From the NCBI RefSeq assembly GCF_003666245.1, contig NZ_MJLZ01000008.1:1-64000 (forward strand): a DNA stretch of 64,000 bases. Direction: 5' to 3'. The translations under genes were made by a program, and so were the position numbers. The DNA is from Brenneria alni. Its GTDB lineage: Bacteria; Pseudomonadota; Gammaproteobacteria; Enterobacterales; Enterobacteriaceae. This document shows, piece by piece, positions 52,053-61,129 of this stretch (position 1 is the first letter of the stretch; each line of letters begins with the position of its first letter). The notes beneath the pieces were generated by a model. That model worked only from the letters and a program-made list of their open reading frames with translations, was not told the origin of the DNA and searched no databases.

Positions 52053-52700
52053 TCAAAAATTCATCAACTGGTTAACGGCGTTTTCCATTTCTGCTTCATC
52101 AGAGAAATACTGGCTTAACGTCTCATTCCAGATAACGCCGAAAACGCCACGGTAAACCTTGCCGAACTTTTCTTGCCCCATGTTGGCAAACGCGATACTC
52201 CAACGCTGTTTCAACGTGCCGCCGTCTGGGTTCGGAGCCAGATCGTAAAATCCGGCTTTGATCATGACGTGGTTTAGATAAGCGTCTTCGGTTTTCACTG
52301 CTTCAGCATCAAAGCGTAGCTGGCGCTGTGCAGTAACTTCCCCCAATACCTCATTGGCAATCTCTTTGGTCACATTGTTATACAAAGAGTCATCACCGGC
52401 GGCCTGCGCCAATCTTTGGGCTACCTTATGGGCAATCCACTCTTCCGATCTGCTGACAAACGACCATGCAGGCTCCCAATAGGCAAAACCTAGCTCGAGC
52501 AATTTCCAGAATTTGCGGTGATGTTTAATGTTGCGCCGGTCGCCGAGAGGCGTTAGTGAGATGGGAGTGCCAATTGGCACCCCTTTCATTACTTCGCGGT
52601 CATGATCGGTACAATATTTAATGCCGCCGCCAGGCAGCAGCACGCCCAGCGCTTCGGTTTTGTGCTTTTTCGGGGATTTGCTGCGAGTTGCGGTGGTCAT
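52053..52700 (-). CDS. DUF1367 family phage protein
   Basis: 215 residues from the ATG at 52700 (GGGAGGAATC upstream). The family phrase RRNIKHHRKFWKLLELGFAYWEP is present at about 55-80. DUF1367 proteins sit in nin-like regions of lambdoid phages; no biochemical role is established that I know of. Confidence 0.78.
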   Translation of the reverse strand: MTTATRSKSPKKHKTEALGVLLPGGGIKYCTDHDREVMKGVPIGTPISLTPLGDRRNIKHHRKFWKLLELGFAYWEPAWSFVSRSEEWIAHKVAQRLAQAAGDDSLYNNVTKEIANEVLGEVTAQRQLRFDAEAVKTEDAYLNHVMIKAGFYDLAPNPDGGTLKQRWSIAFANMGQEKFGKVYRGVFGVIWNETLSQYFSDEAEMENAVNQLMNF

Positions 52701-53074
52701 GATTCCTCCCCAGTCCTGCACTTTTCGAACCAGAAAACGACAGGGGCGCCAGTCGGCTTAACAAGACCAAATATCTCAGCGGTTCGATAGCTACGCGATG
52801 CCCTGCGAGTCACATCAACCTGTGTTGCTATCCGTTCCCTGAATAACTCCACCGAGCAACTTGCTTTGTACAGATTGCATGGAATGCAGGCGGGATAAAG
52901 ATTTTCCAACGTGTTATTTTCCGGTCTTTCCATCGCGTAATTTTTGCTGATATTTCGCAATACTGGTTCGACGTGATCGACATGAAAACGACCAGTTAAA
53001 GATTCCCCGCAGTAAGCACAGTGTCCACCAAACTTCATACGCACGAATTCACGCTGTTTTTTTGTGAGTTTCAT
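52697..53074 (-). CDS. HNH endonuclease
   Basis: 125 residues from the ATG at 53074 (perfect AGGAGGT). Zinc/HNH motif: CAYCGESLTGRFHVDHVEPVLRN (first Cys pair and the D-H of HNH), then LENLYPACIPCNLYKAS (Asn and second Cys pair). A stand-alone HNH protein, possibly a nicking or joining enzyme in phage DNA metabolism. Overlaps the methyltransferase stop by four bases. Confidence 0.85.
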   Translation of the reverse strand: MKLTKKQREFVRMKFGGHCAYCGESLTGRFHVDHVEPVLRNISKNYAMERPENNTLENLYPACIPCNLYKASCSVELFRERIATQVDVTRRASRSYRTAEIFGLVKPTGAPVVFWFEKCRTGEES

Positions 53075-55152
53075 GCAGCCACCTCCTGCCGTTCTACACA
53101 CAGTTCCGGCAAATTAGCCCGTACCAGCGCTTCGGCAAACGGTGGCGGCACAGCATTACCACAACGTGCCACCTGCTTATCTTTCGCGTATTTCACTCCC
53201 CGATAATCCTGATCGATAATGTACCAATCGGGGAACCCCTGGGCGGCATACAGTTCATGCGGTTGCAACATGCGCATGCCGATATCCACTATTTGATAAT
53301 CAATACCCTCGACAGTAACCAGGCCAAAGCGATCGCGACTGGTGACAGTGTGCAGCGGATCATCGATGTTTAGCCCTTCCTTCTCGTTGCCGTAATACTT
53401 AAGCAAAAAAGCGCGTACTTCCCCAATGTGCAGACCTCCGGCGGTAATAGTCGGCATTGGCTCAGTTACGGGTTGTCCGTCTTTGCATGTGCCACGAAAC
53501 TTAACCAAATGAGACGACACCAGAGCATGATGATTACCTGTTGTAACCGTAAGAGTAGGTGCGTCGACTGCGCCACCCGGATGCCCGGTATTATTCACCA
53601 ATAGATGGGCCGCGACGACAGCATGATGATCGGTCGTCGTAACAGTATGTGTTGGCTTATCTAGAGGTACGCCGGGGCCGATATAGTTCCCGCCAAAGTG
53701 TTTCGCTAAAAACGCAGAAACCAGTTGGCTTTTTCCGCCAGCGCCCGCAGTGATCGTCCCGTTTGGCTCGTCGACACCGTGGGCTACACTGTTTCCGAAC
53801 TGGCGGGCAATAACCGGGGCCACCAATAAATGTTCATTTTTACTGGTGATAGTCGTCAGCGGATCCTGCGCGTCGTATGCCATGCGGTCGCCGCCAAAAC
53901 CTGTCTGACCGATTCGCGCAATAACTGGCGCGATAAGACAGGAATGATTGGTATTGCAGAGCGTATGCATCGGCTGTTCGACCGAACGCGGTTTGGCTGA
54001 ATACTTTGGCCCACCAGCGCCAGCAATGAACGGTGCCAGTTTCGCTTCAACCATACCCAGAGCGTGGCCGTTCCCACCAGGACGATTGGACGAACCAGCA
54101 GTAACTGTTGGCATGGGGTTCGCCACTTCTTGCCCGGTCGCACCAGTACGGAATTTCGTTAAATGAGGTGTAACAACAGCAAAGCCATGCGTACGGGTAA
54201 TCGTCTGCAATGGTTCATCCAGCGGCTGGCCGCGAAAGCAATCGTATTTCGTCTGATTGCTGGTGTGGTTGCACTTCACAATAAACGGCGTCGGGTTATC
54301 GAGCACGAATCGCTGAATACCGCGGGCGATACGCTTCAATGTATTTTCCGCCAGCGGGCGTTTGCGCTCGAAAATCGACGGGCAAGGAATTGACCAATCG
54401 ATACACTCCGCCGCAGTTCGCCACGGTTTCAACTTACCCGCCTGCACTGCTGGGGATTTTGGATCGCCATGCGTTGCCTCCGGCCATGTAACCGGATTAC
54501 CGTCGCAACGCATCACCATAAAAAAGCGTTTGCGAATCGTCGGTGCGCCGTAGTCGCAGGATCGCAGTTCGCGATAATCGACGTAATACCCCAACCCGCG
54601 CACCAACTCCTGAGCCTGTTCGCTGCTGGGTGCGATCTCCAGAAACTCGCACACCTCGGCCAGCGCCGGGTGATCCGCCTGAATGCCACTCGACAGTATA
54701 CCGACGAATGCCGCGAACGTTTCCCCGGCGCGCGCCGGATCCGGACGTTGTGTGCCATCGGCATCGGTCAGTAGCGGCCCCCAGGTCTTAAACTCTTCAA
54801 CGTTCTCAAGCATCATCACTCGCGGGCGGGTAGCCAGCGCCCAACGCAGAACGATCCACGCCAGCCCGCGAATTTCTTTTTTAACGGGCTTCGAGCCTTT
54901 GGCCTTTGAGAAATGTCGGCAGTCAGGCGAAAACCACGCCAACCCCACCGGTTTCCCTGCGCTGGCAGCGATCGGATCGATATCGAAAACACTCTCGCAG
55001 TAATGCAATGTGTCCGGGTGGTTCGTGCTATGCATGGCGATCGCGTTCGGATCATGGTTAATCGCAATATCCACGCTACGCCCGATCGCCATCTCAATGC
55101 CCGTTGAAGCCCCGCCGCCGCCGGCAAAATTATCGACGATGATTTCCCTCAT
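53071..55152 (-). CDS. DNA (cytosine-5) methyltransferase with nine internal repeats
   Basis: 693 residues. Motif I VDNFAGGGGASTGIEMA (about 6-22), catalytic Cys78 in SPDCRHFS (the usual PPC is changed to SPDC), motif VI LENVEEF (115-121), GAPTIRKRFFMVM, and a C-terminal QGFP...GNAVPPPFAEA. Between about 285 and 620 lie nine degenerate 32-40-residue units with a core (D/E)-P-x-x-T-(I/V)-T, then HH-x-LV, then hL. The repeats enlarge the target-recognition region. It should methylate phage DNA against host restriction. Confidence 0.85.
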   Translation of the reverse strand: MREIIVDNFAGGGGASTGIEMAIGRSVDIAINHDPNAIAMHSTNHPDTLHYCESVFDIDPIAASAGKPVGLAWFSPDCRHFSKAKGSKPVKKEIRGLAWIVLRWALATRPRVMMLENVEEFKTWGPLLTDADGTQRPDPARAGETFAAFVGILSSGIQADHPALAEVCEFLEIAPSSEQAQELVRGLGYYVDYRELRSCDYGAPTIRKRFFMVMRCDGNPVTWPEATHGDPKSPAVQAGKLKPWRTAAECIDWSIPCPSIFERKRPLAENTLKRIARGIQRFVLDNPTPFIVKCNHTSNQTKYDCFRGQPLDEPLQTITRTHGFAVVTPHLTKFRTGATGQEVANPMPTVTAGSSNRPGGNGHALGMVEAKLAPFIAGAGGPKYSAKPRSVEQPMHTLCNTNHSCLIAPVIARIGQTGFGGDRMAYDAQDPLTTITSKNEHLLVAPVIARQFGNSVAHGVDEPNGTITAGAGGKSQLVSAFLAKHFGGNYIGPGVPLDKPTHTVTTTDHHAVVAAHLLVNNTGHPGGAVDAPTLTVTTGNHHALVSSHLVKFRGTCKDGQPVTEPMPTITAGGLHIGEVRAFLLKYYGNEKEGLNIDDPLHTVTSRDRFGLVTVEGIDYQIVDIGMRMLQPHELYAAQGFPDWYIIDQDYRGVKYAKDKQVARCGNAVPPPFAEALVRANLPELCVERQEVAA

Positions 55153-56060
55153 GATGCCGCTCCTTCTTCTGCGGTTACGAACGAGCCCATTTTCTCAGTC
55201 AGGGAAGTGGCGATAGTGATAATCTCTGAATCCAGTACCCTATCCAGGCGCAATCGGTTGATGTGGTTGCGGAGTTTGTTTTGCAGTCTTGCGGACAACA
55301 TTTCCGTTGCCGGGATCTGCTCGAACAAAAAATTGACTTCAGACGGCCAGACGGTGTTGCCGGTGTCCGGCACTGGAATAATTTCTGGAATATTTTGGGG
55401 TTGGTTTCGTTGCACCAGCCGGGCAGCCTCACGGCGAATCTGCGCCAGAAATGCCTCTCCCTGCGCCAGCAACCGATCGCGCTCAACATACGCCATTGCC
55501 GAGCCGCGCCATGTCTTGTCGAACACGGCAATCGCTGCGGCGAATCCGGCAGAACTGGCAATCTGTTTTGCGTCTTTCGGGATAAACCATGCTGGTAGTT
55601 CGAACCCGATGCGCCCACGAATGAACGCGATATGATCCGCCTGCTCCGGCCACCACACTTCGGACGTAGCCGCTTTGATGAGAAACACGTACCGCCCGCC
55701 GCGCTCCCGCTGCTGGGCTGCGTAGTCCATGATGTGCCGCATGCCGGTGATATACTGACCATCGTGCTGACTGGCACGGCTGTACGGAGGATTAGCGAAT
55801 GCCGCACCGTTCAAATTAGCCAGACGCGCGGACCAGTCCTGAGCCAGCGCATTATCACGCGCCGTGTAATAGGACTGGCATTTTGCATTGTCCGGTTCCG
55901 AGAACAGATCCAGCACAAGCGGACCAAAAGCAGCGTTAATACCCCAGAACAATGCATCGGGCGTCTGCCACTGATCGCCAACGTGCTTCAGTTCGTGATC
56001 CGGCTGACGTTTGTAGCTGTCCAACGCCAGAACGTATTCAGACTGTGAAAAGTCGGTCAT
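55149..56060 (-). CDS. Phage N6-adenine DNA methyltransferase (Dam-type)
   Basis: 303 residues. The family's [34 protein letters not shown] (about 28-62) and catalytic NPPYSR (about 90-95), then [14 protein letters not shown] and [11 protein letters not shown]-terminal extension (about 190-303) is phage-specific. Methylates adenine in phage DNA, probably to evade restriction. Overlaps the cytosine methyltransferase start by four bases. Confidence 0.88.
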   Translation of the reverse strand: MTDFSQSEYVLALDSYKRQPDHELKHVGDQWQTPDALFWGINAAFGPLVLDLFSEPDNAKCQSYYTARDNALAQDWSARLANLNGAAFANPPYSRASQHDGQYITGMRHIMDYAAQQRERGGRYVFLIKAATSEVWWPEQADHIAFIRGRIGFELPAWFIPKDAKQIASSAGFAAAIAVFDKTWRGSAMAYVERDRLLAQGEAFLAQIRREAARLVQRNQPQNIPEIIPVPDTGNTVWPSEVNFLFEQIPATEMLSARLQNKLRNHINRLRLDRVLDSEIITIATSLTEKMGSFVTAEEGAAS

Positions 56061-57205
56061 TCCACACCCTCCCCGGCCAACACTTTACGAATGCCGTCCT
56101 GCTCGGGCGCGGAGATTACGCCTTCACTCTCCAGTGCTTCGATAAGTCTGGCCGCTCGGTTGTAACCGATACGGAAATGGCGTTGTAGCTGGGAAATTGA
56201 GGCTTCTGTTTTGCCTGCGAGAAATTTAACAACATCAGCATAGAGCGGGTCTTTATCCAGATCGTCGCTATCGGCGGTAATAACCGTCATCGCATCACTA
56301 CGTTTAGACTCCCCGCCCAGCGCCACCACCAGTTCACGGAGCAGCGCGGCCAGTTCCCCGGTCAGCAGCACAAAATCAGCATCGAAACGTGCGACTTCAT
56401 CTTCGCGATCGATATCGTCATTCTGCTCCCGCAGCACATCGGAAAATTTCAGCTTTTTCAGGCTACCGTCATCGCCCAAAACGAACGAGATCCGCTCCCG
56501 CCACTCCAGCTCCAACTTGGTGACCAGCTTTCCGGCACGGATGTGATTGGTAATTTCGTCAGCGGTCAGATCTTGGTGTTTGCTGCGCAGTACGCCGCCC
56601 TCTTCCAGAACCCCTTTCAATTCAGCCTCATCCTGTAACGCAAACCCAACTGGTGCGGCGCCGTTTCGTACCCACTCGGTCAGCGTCAGCTCGATCGGCG
56701 TATCCAGTGTCAACGGCACCACCGGCAACGAGCCGAGGCTTTTACGCAGCAGCGCCAGCGCGTCTTCGGCTTTTTTGCCGCTGGCGGCATCCACAACGAT
56801 TAACCCGGCCCCTGAGTTAATCCAGACGTTGGTGGTATGGTACTTACTGAACGCCCGCGGCAGCAGCGTCTGAATAACTTCGTCTTTCAGCGCGTCTTTT
56901 TCCGTCTTTTTCATACGACGACGCTGTTCGGCTTCCAGCTTTTCCACTTTGGCCGCCATCTCGCGCGCAATCACCGGCGTTGGCAAAATTTTCTCTTCAC
57001 GCTGCAACGTGAGAAGAATCTGCCTGTTAGCCTGGTATGCCAGCACATCAAGCAGCGGATCTATCGGCGAAACCCAGCCGGTTTTTGCCCGGTCATGGCT
57101 GCCGCATGGCGTGAATGCGAACGCCGTCAACTTCTGTTCCAGATCAACCCAGTCCAGCTCTCGCGACAGGCGATAAATCAGTGCATTTTTGAAAGTGATG
57201 CTCAT
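56057..57205 (-). CDS. RdgC fused to an FtsK-gamma winged-helix domain
   Basis: 382 residues. RdgC fold at 1-300: [73 protein letters not shown]. The last 66 residues (317-382), [47 protein letters not shown], match FtsK-gamma, the DNA-binding winged helix that reads KOPS sites. RdgC forms rings on DNA and limits RecA. An RdgC with an FtsK-gamma tail could be guided to particular DNA sequences. Leader GAGGACTGACCA before the ATG. Confidence 0.85.
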   Translation of the reverse strand: MSITFKNALIYRLSRELDWVDLEQKLTAFAFTPCGSHDRAKTGWVSPIDPLLDVLAYQANRQILLTLQREEKILPTPVIAREMAAKVEKLEAEQRRRMKKTEKDALKDEVIQTLLPRAFSKYHTTNVWINSGAGLIVVDAASGKKAEDALALLRKSLGSLPVVPLTLDTPIELTLTEWVRNGAAPVGFALQDEAELKGVLEEGGVLRSKHQDLTADEITNHIRAGKLVTKLELEWRERISFVLGDDGSLKKLKFSDVLREQNDDIDREDEVARFDADFVLLTGELAALLRELVVALGGESKRSDAMTVITADSDDLDKDPLYADVVKFLAGKTEASISQLQRHFRIGYNRAARLIEALESEGVISAPEQDGIRKVLAGEGVE

Positions 57206-57215
57206 TGGTCAGTCC

Positions 57216-57962
57216 TCATGTGGTCGTTATATTTTTCCGGGCATTACGCTGCCGGAGCGCGTCTAACCAGGCTTTGCCTTTTGCCTCGGTCTCAGGCGTG
57301 GACAAGCCCTTTTCTGCCACCGTTGGCGGTGGACGTTTTAAGTTTGGGATCTGCACTTTGGGTGCCGGGATTGGCTGCCCAGATAAAATTTTCTTACCCC
57401 ATTTGCTCAACTGCCGTTCTGCGAACTTCAGCAATTCGCCGTCGGTGTGGTTGTACTGATACATCGCCTGCCGCATGTCGGTGACGATCCAGTACATAAC
57501 CGGATGGCTCCACGGAAACTCCTCGGCGGACGAGAATTGCCCGCGATTTTTGCTGTAACGCCGAAACTCCGCCATCACGTCTTCTGCGCTAGGCAATCCG
57601 GCGAGTTGGGTCGCCCCCTCCCTGCACCAGACAACAAACTGGCCTGGCGATGGCAGGAACGGAGACTCACTTATCCTGGCCCGTTGCAAGCCCACGTCGA
57701 TCACCAACTTCGAATTGATGCCGTTTTCCGCGAATGCGCGCGTCCACTGCTGGCGTAACTCATCAAGTTCTGCCTGCGTTTTGATGTGAGCGCTGATCGC
57801 TGGGAAAATTACCCGTAACTGGCGAAACAGGTTGTTAAACAGGCTTCGAACATTGTCGTCCGGTTCAAAGCAGATCGCCGGTTGCACAGGGGATGACATG
57901 CTGGCCAGCGCGGCGCCGTTGTGGGCATCGATGTGTTTTTTCAATGACCGGAGAGATTTCAT
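57216..57962 (-). CDS. P: Replication protein P-like (helicase loader)
   Basis: 248 residues with lambda-P-family features: LFNNLFRQLRVIFPAIS, the segment RAFAENGINSKLVIDVGLQRARISESPFLPSPGQFVVWCREG, and PSAEDVMAEFRRY. Recruits host DnaB to the phage origin. It directly follows O, overlapping it by four bases, as in lambda. Confidence 0.85.
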   Translation of the reverse strand: MKSLRSLKKHIDAHNGAALASMSSPVQPAICFEPDDNVRSLFNNLFRQLRVIFPAISAHIKTQAELDELRQQWTRAFAENGINSKLVIDVGLQRARISESPFLPSPGQFVVWCREGATQLAGLPSAEDVMAEFRRYSKNRGQFSSAEEFPWSHPVMYWIVTDMRQAMYQYNHTDGELLKFAERQLSKWGKKILSGQPIPAPKVQIPNLKRPPPTVAEKGLSTPETEAKGKAWLDALRQRNARKNITTT

Positions 57963-59002
57963 ATCAGCCCCCCTAACCCATCAGCCCAATCGGTGTTATC
58001 CCAATCCAGTGTCTCGCGCTGCGGTTTGCCGCCCCGACTTTGCTGCTGGGCTTTCAGCGTTCCCCACTGCTTGCGCAGTTTCTTTGGGCTTAGGATGTTG
58101 CTGCCCCAGAACGGATCAGCGTTGGCCCATCGGAACAATTCGCAGATCTCCCGGTGGTCGCGATTATCCTGTTCGCGCATTAGGCGGATCGTATTGGCCC
58201 ACTCGGCCCAGTTGGGTGTTTTTGCCGATGCGTCCACCACTAGTATTTTTTTGTACATCCAGCGAACGGCTGTCAGGTCATCAGCGGTCCCCCATGACTT
58301 CCCGTTCGGGGTATACACCGATGCATCTGGGTGGCGACTTAGAAAACCATCAGGGGCTGATGCCGTTTCGTCGGTGTTGGTGAATTCGTCAGAATTCGGC
58401 AACGAAGAAGATCTTTTATTCTTGTTATTACCTTCTTGTTCATGGTGTGCGGTTATTTGTGCGGTCGTATGTGCGGCTATTTGTGCGGCACCACCACCGG
58501 AAGCCGCGCCATTACTGGCTTCGTCATGTGCGGTTATTTGTGCGGTCGTATGTGCGGTTATTTGTGCGGGTGAATTGTCTATTTTTTCGGCATATTCTGC
58601 GTAATTCAGGACTGTAATTACCCGCCCTTTCTTCTGCTCGCCTTCAATAGAAATCATCCCTTCCTTTACAAAAAAAGCCAACATACGCTCGACCGCATCG
58701 CGGCTGGTTGCCTTACCTTTCCTGTCACACAATGACAGCCCTAAATCCGCAGCCGTTGTCACCAGTTGACCGGACTGTAACTGCCATTCATGCCCTTTAA
58801 ACTGCGCCGTATATGGCAGCCTGGCTGCGCTCATCAGAATATTTTCCCACAACGTGCGCAGGTAAACGTCTTTTGCCCATGGTTTTTTCATGATGCTCCG
58901 ATACAGCGGGATGTAACCACTCTTCTGGTTTTTCATCCTGTTGCTCCCGACTTGCTCCCCGGTATAACGGACGGGGAATTGGATAACTTCTGCCGTGTTC
59001 AT
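57959..59002 (-). CDS. O: Replication initiator O-like protein with in-gene iterons
   Basis: 347 residues from the ATG at 59002 (AAAGGGG eight bases upstream; another ATG at 59008 lies too close to it). A winged-helix part (about 20-130: SGYIPLYRSIMKKPWAKDVYLRTLWENILMSA...) is followed by a repetitive linker (AQITAHTTAQITAHDEASNGAASGGGAAQIAAHTTAQITAH) encoded by the iterons, and a C-terminal DnaT-like domain (about 210-330: LSRHPDASVYTPNGKSWGTADDL, WANADPFWGSNILSPKKLRKQW). Binds the origin and works with P. Confidence 0.82.
   Translation of the reverse strand: MNTAEVIQFPVRYTGEQVGSNRMKNQKSGYIPLYRSIMKKPWAKDVYLRTLWENILMSAARLPYTAQFKGHEWQLQSGQLVTTAADLGLSLCDRKGKATSRDAVERMLAFFVKEGMISIEGEQKKGRVITVLNYAEYAEKIDNSPAQITAHTTAQITAHDEASNGAASGGGAAQIAAHTTAQITAHHEQEGNNKNKRSSSLPNSDEFTNTDETASAPDGFLSRHPDASVYTPNGKSWGTADDLTAVRWMYKKILVVDASAKTPNWAEWANTIRLMREQDNRDHREICELFRWANADPFWGSNILSPKKLRKQWGTLKAQQQSRGGKPQRETLDWDNTDWADGLGGLI
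58446..58569. repeat. Two arrays of four 12-bp iterons (probable replication origin)
   Basis: TGTGCGG starts at 58446, 58458, 58470 and 58482, then again at 58527, 58539, 58551 and 58563: two sets of four with exactly 12-bp periodicity. The two 43-bp blocks differ at one base. They lie inside the O gene, as the lambda origin does. The 12-bp pitch (not 10.5 or codon-random) and block duplication fit initiator-binding iterons. Confidence 0.7.
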
Positions 59003-59004
59003 GG

Positions 59005-59226
59005 TCATTCCCCTTTCAGAGTTTCCGGCCTCAATGCCATCACCACCCTGCCGTTTTCACATAGCCAGACATCCGTGGGGAACATCACGGGATAACCGCC
59101 ATGCAGTCGCGGATCAGTAATGCGTTCAGATGCCCGGCAGTAACGAAACGGCGTGACAGTTTTACCGACGTGATCGCCAGACATGACCCGACAAGGTTTC
59201 CAAGCGCGGATTTTTGATTTACGCAT
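59005..59226 (-). CDS. Hypothetical early phage protein, 73 residues
   Basis: MRKSKIRAWKPCRVMSGDHVGKTVTPFRYCRASERITDPRLHGGYPVMFPTDVWLCENGRVV. Start at 59226, overlapping the upstream stop. A small basic beta-rich protein with three Cys; no family recognised. Confidence 0.55.
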   Translation of the reverse strand: MRKSKIRAWKPCRVMSGDHVGKTVTPFRYCRASERITDPRLHGGYPVMFPTDVWLCENGRVVMALRPETLKGE

Positions 59227-59407
59227 GGTCGTCTTTAACCTCAGTAACATATTGCTTTACGTAAGAAACCGGACGCGCACAGAGATACTCATAACCTGGA
59301 CGCGTAAAAATCACGCGCTGCGTAGCCGGTTCATATCCAGTGACATGCACGATCACGCCGTTCTTGTCGCGAAATCGGCGATCAAGAGGTTTGATGTATT
59401 CCGTCAT
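59219..59407 (-). CDS. DUF4222-like small phage protein
   Basis: 62 residues: MTEYIKPLDRRFRDKNGVIVHVTGYEPATQRVIFTRPGYEYLCARP. The opening and the R-V-x-F-x-R-P-G-Y-E-Y phrase fit DUF4222, a small protein of lambdoid early regions with unknown role. Confidence 0.65.
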   Translation of the reverse strand: MTEYIKPLDRRFRDKNGVIVHVTGYEPATQRVIFTRPGYEYLCARPVSYVKQYVTEVKDDHA

Positions 59408-59576
59408 GTTGGGCCGCCTTTACTGTTTCTAAGAAGCTTTGCTGGCGGGAATAAAACGCGGTCACCGTGCCAGACAAAGCCCCTGTGATTGCCAAACGCC
59501 GGGTTTCATCCCCGGCAACACCCAGCTTCTCACCAACAATGCTGGATATCAGATCAACGCTCTGTGTCTGGTTCAT
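59382..59576 (-). CDS. Hypothetical early phage protein, 64 residues
   Basis: From the ATG at 59576 (GGGAGGGACT upstream): MNQTQSVDLISSIVGEKLGVAGDETRRLAITGALSGTVTAFYSRQQSFLETV. Helical and soluble; no family recognised. Overlaps neighbours on both sides in a tightly packed early operon. Confidence 0.6.
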   Translation of the reverse strand: MNQTQSVDLISSIVGEKLGVAGDETRRLAITGALSGTVTAFYSRQQSFLETVKAAQHDGIHQTS

Positions 59577-59929
59577 CGCGTAGTCCCTCCCGGTGCCGGC
59601 GGCAACCAATCGGGGATCGGTAATCCAGCAGCTTTTAGCTCGGCATGGACGTGGGCCAGCATTTCCGGTGATTCGGCGAACATCGCCAGAAACCCCCGGA
59701 TAGCGGCAGTATTGGTTTCAACTGCGGGATTGGATGACATGGCGCCGGCAACGCTTTTGATGGTTGCGGCTTCGCTTTCAGTCCAGCGGGTTTTGATCTG
59801 GTCTTCACGCACAACGTGAAACGGCAATCCAGCCTTACCCACTTTCTTGCGGGAAAGTAATTCTTTGCGAACGCCAGAAGCGATCGCGGCCCCTGCCGTT
59901 GGCCCGGCAGGTTGATGTATTGTGGTCAT
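59573..59929 (-). CDS. Hypothetical early phage protein, 118 residues
   Basis: MTTIHQPAGPTAGAAIASGVRKELLSRKKVGKAGLPFHVVREDQIKTRWTESEAATIKSVAGAMSSNP..., helical with a Pro-rich end (GLPIPDWLPPAPGG). AGGACTGACCA precedes the ATG. No family recognised; it lies where lambdoid phages have cII. Confidence 0.6.
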   Translation of the reverse strand: MTTIHQPAGPTAGAAIASGVRKELLSRKKVGKAGLPFHVVREDQIKTRWTESEAATIKSVAGAMSSNPAVETNTAAIRGFLAMFAESPEMLAHVHAELKAAGLPIPDWLPPAPGGTTR

Positions 59930-59945
59930 TGGTCAGTCCTTAGTT

Positions 59946-60191
59946 TTACTGTTCTTTTTGAGCATTACTCACCTGGTCAGGGTGAGGAAACAGGTGAGGT
60001 AAATCAGGGCGTAACTGATACCCTTTCACCACACCATTAGTTGCGTTAACAACTGCTTGTACATTTTCTGGCGCCACTTTCGCCTTGTTGTACAGCCACT
60101 TTTGTACGGCGGCCTGAGTCAGCCCACAGGCTTTACCCAGTTTCCGTTGTGATCCGACAACTGCAATAGCGGTTTTAATGACTTCGTTCAT
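59946..60191 (-). CDS. cro: Cro-like repressor
   Basis: 81 residues from the ATG at 60191 (GGAGG five bases upstream). Helix-turn-helix at about 14-50: AVVGSQRKLGKACGLTQAAVQKWLYNKAKVAPENVQAVVNATNG, of the Cro/YdaS type. First gene of the right operon, divergent from cI across an operator region; should repress cI and early promoters during lytic growth. Confidence 0.85.
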   Translation of the reverse strand: MNEVIKTAIAVVGSQRKLGKACGLTQAAVQKWLYNKAKVAPENVQAVVNATNGVVKGYQLRPDLPHLFPHPDQVSNAQKEQ

Positions 60192-60291
60192 AAAACCTCC
60201 GTGAGTTCGACCACATATTACAACTATAGTTTTTGAAAAGTCAAAACCATATTCGTTTGATGAATGACAACCGAGGTTGTAGATTGAGAGA
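60192..60291. promoter_or_regulatory. OR/PR-PRM operator region between cro and cI
   Basis: Palindromic sites ACAACCGAGGTTGT (60267-60280) and ACAACTATAGTTTT (60220-60233), with a possible third (TCAAAACC...TTTGA, 60241-60260). The minus-strand promoter for cro is TTGACT (60244-60239) with an 18-bp spacer and TAATAT (60220-60215), overlapping the second site. ACAACTaTAGTTTT recurs at pL (63235). Confidence 0.7.
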
Positions 60292-61023
60292 ATGAAAACG
60301 ACACTCGCAGAAAGACTTAAAAAAGCCAGAACGTCGCAGGGACTTAGCCAAAAAGCCCTTGGCGATATCATTGGCGTATCTCAGGCTGCCATACAAAAGA
60401 TTGAAGTGGGTAAAGCCTCACAAACAACGAAAATTTTTGATCTTTCCACTGCCTTAAATATTCGCCCCGAATGGCTGGCAAGCGGTGAAGGACCGATGCG
60501 TGCAGAAGGTTCCACATCACAGCCAGAATCGTCCATTCCACCGGAGTCAGAATGGGGTACTGTGGCAGTTTGGGACAACACAACAGCATTATCAAAGGAA
60601 GAAGTAGAGGTGCCATTTTTAAAAGACATCGAATTTGCCTGCGGTGATGGAAGAATTCACAGTGAAGATCACAACGGATTCAAACTGAGGTTTTCCAAAT
60701 CAACACTGCGGAAAGTTGGGGCCAATACTGACGGCTCTGGCGTTCTGTGCTTCCCCGCCACTGGCGACAGCATGGAACCTATCATTCCACATGGAACAAC
60801 GGTTGCCGTTGATACGAATAACAAACGTATTATTGATGGCAAACTATACGCCATTGCTCAGGAAGGCGGCGGCAACGACAAGTTGAAGCGGATTAAGCAG
60901 ATATACCGCAAGCCTGGAGGAAAACTGGTGATACACAGCTTCAACCGGGATGAAGATGAAGAAGCCTATGAATCAGAGGTTGAGATTATTGGGCGGGTGT
61001 TCTGGTATTCGGTGTTGTTGTAA
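60292..61023 (+). CDS. cI: CI-type repressor (LexA/S24 autoprotease)
   Basis: 243 residues. Helix-turn-helix at 8-40 (LKKARTSQGLSQKALGDIIGVSQAAIQKIEVG). C-terminal S24 domain: cleavage site FACGDG (Cys117-Gly118), nucleophile Ser160 in TGDSMEP, Lys199 in KLKRI. Keeps lysogeny by binding the palindromes at pR and pL; self-cleavage on RecA activation leads to induction. Leader before the ATG is very short. Confidence 0.9.
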   Translation: MKTTLAERLKKARTSQGLSQKALGDIIGVSQAAIQKIEVGKASQTTKIFDLSTALNIRPEWLASGEGPMRAEGSTSQPESSIPPESEWGTVAVWDNTTALSKEEVEVPFLKDIEFACGDGRIHSEDHNGFKLRFSKSTLRKVGANTDGSGVLCFPATGDSMEPIIPHGTTVAVDTNNKRIIDGKLYAIAQEGGGNDKLKRIKQIYRKPGGKLVIHSFNRDEDEEAYESEVEIIGRVFWYSVLL

Positions 61024-61129
61024 ATAGTAGAAAAAGATGAAGTATGATAACACCTAAAAGAAGTACATTAGAGGTAGGTATAAGTCAGTAAATTAATAAT
61101 CTTTTATGCTCGCAGCGATGGGGCGCTAA

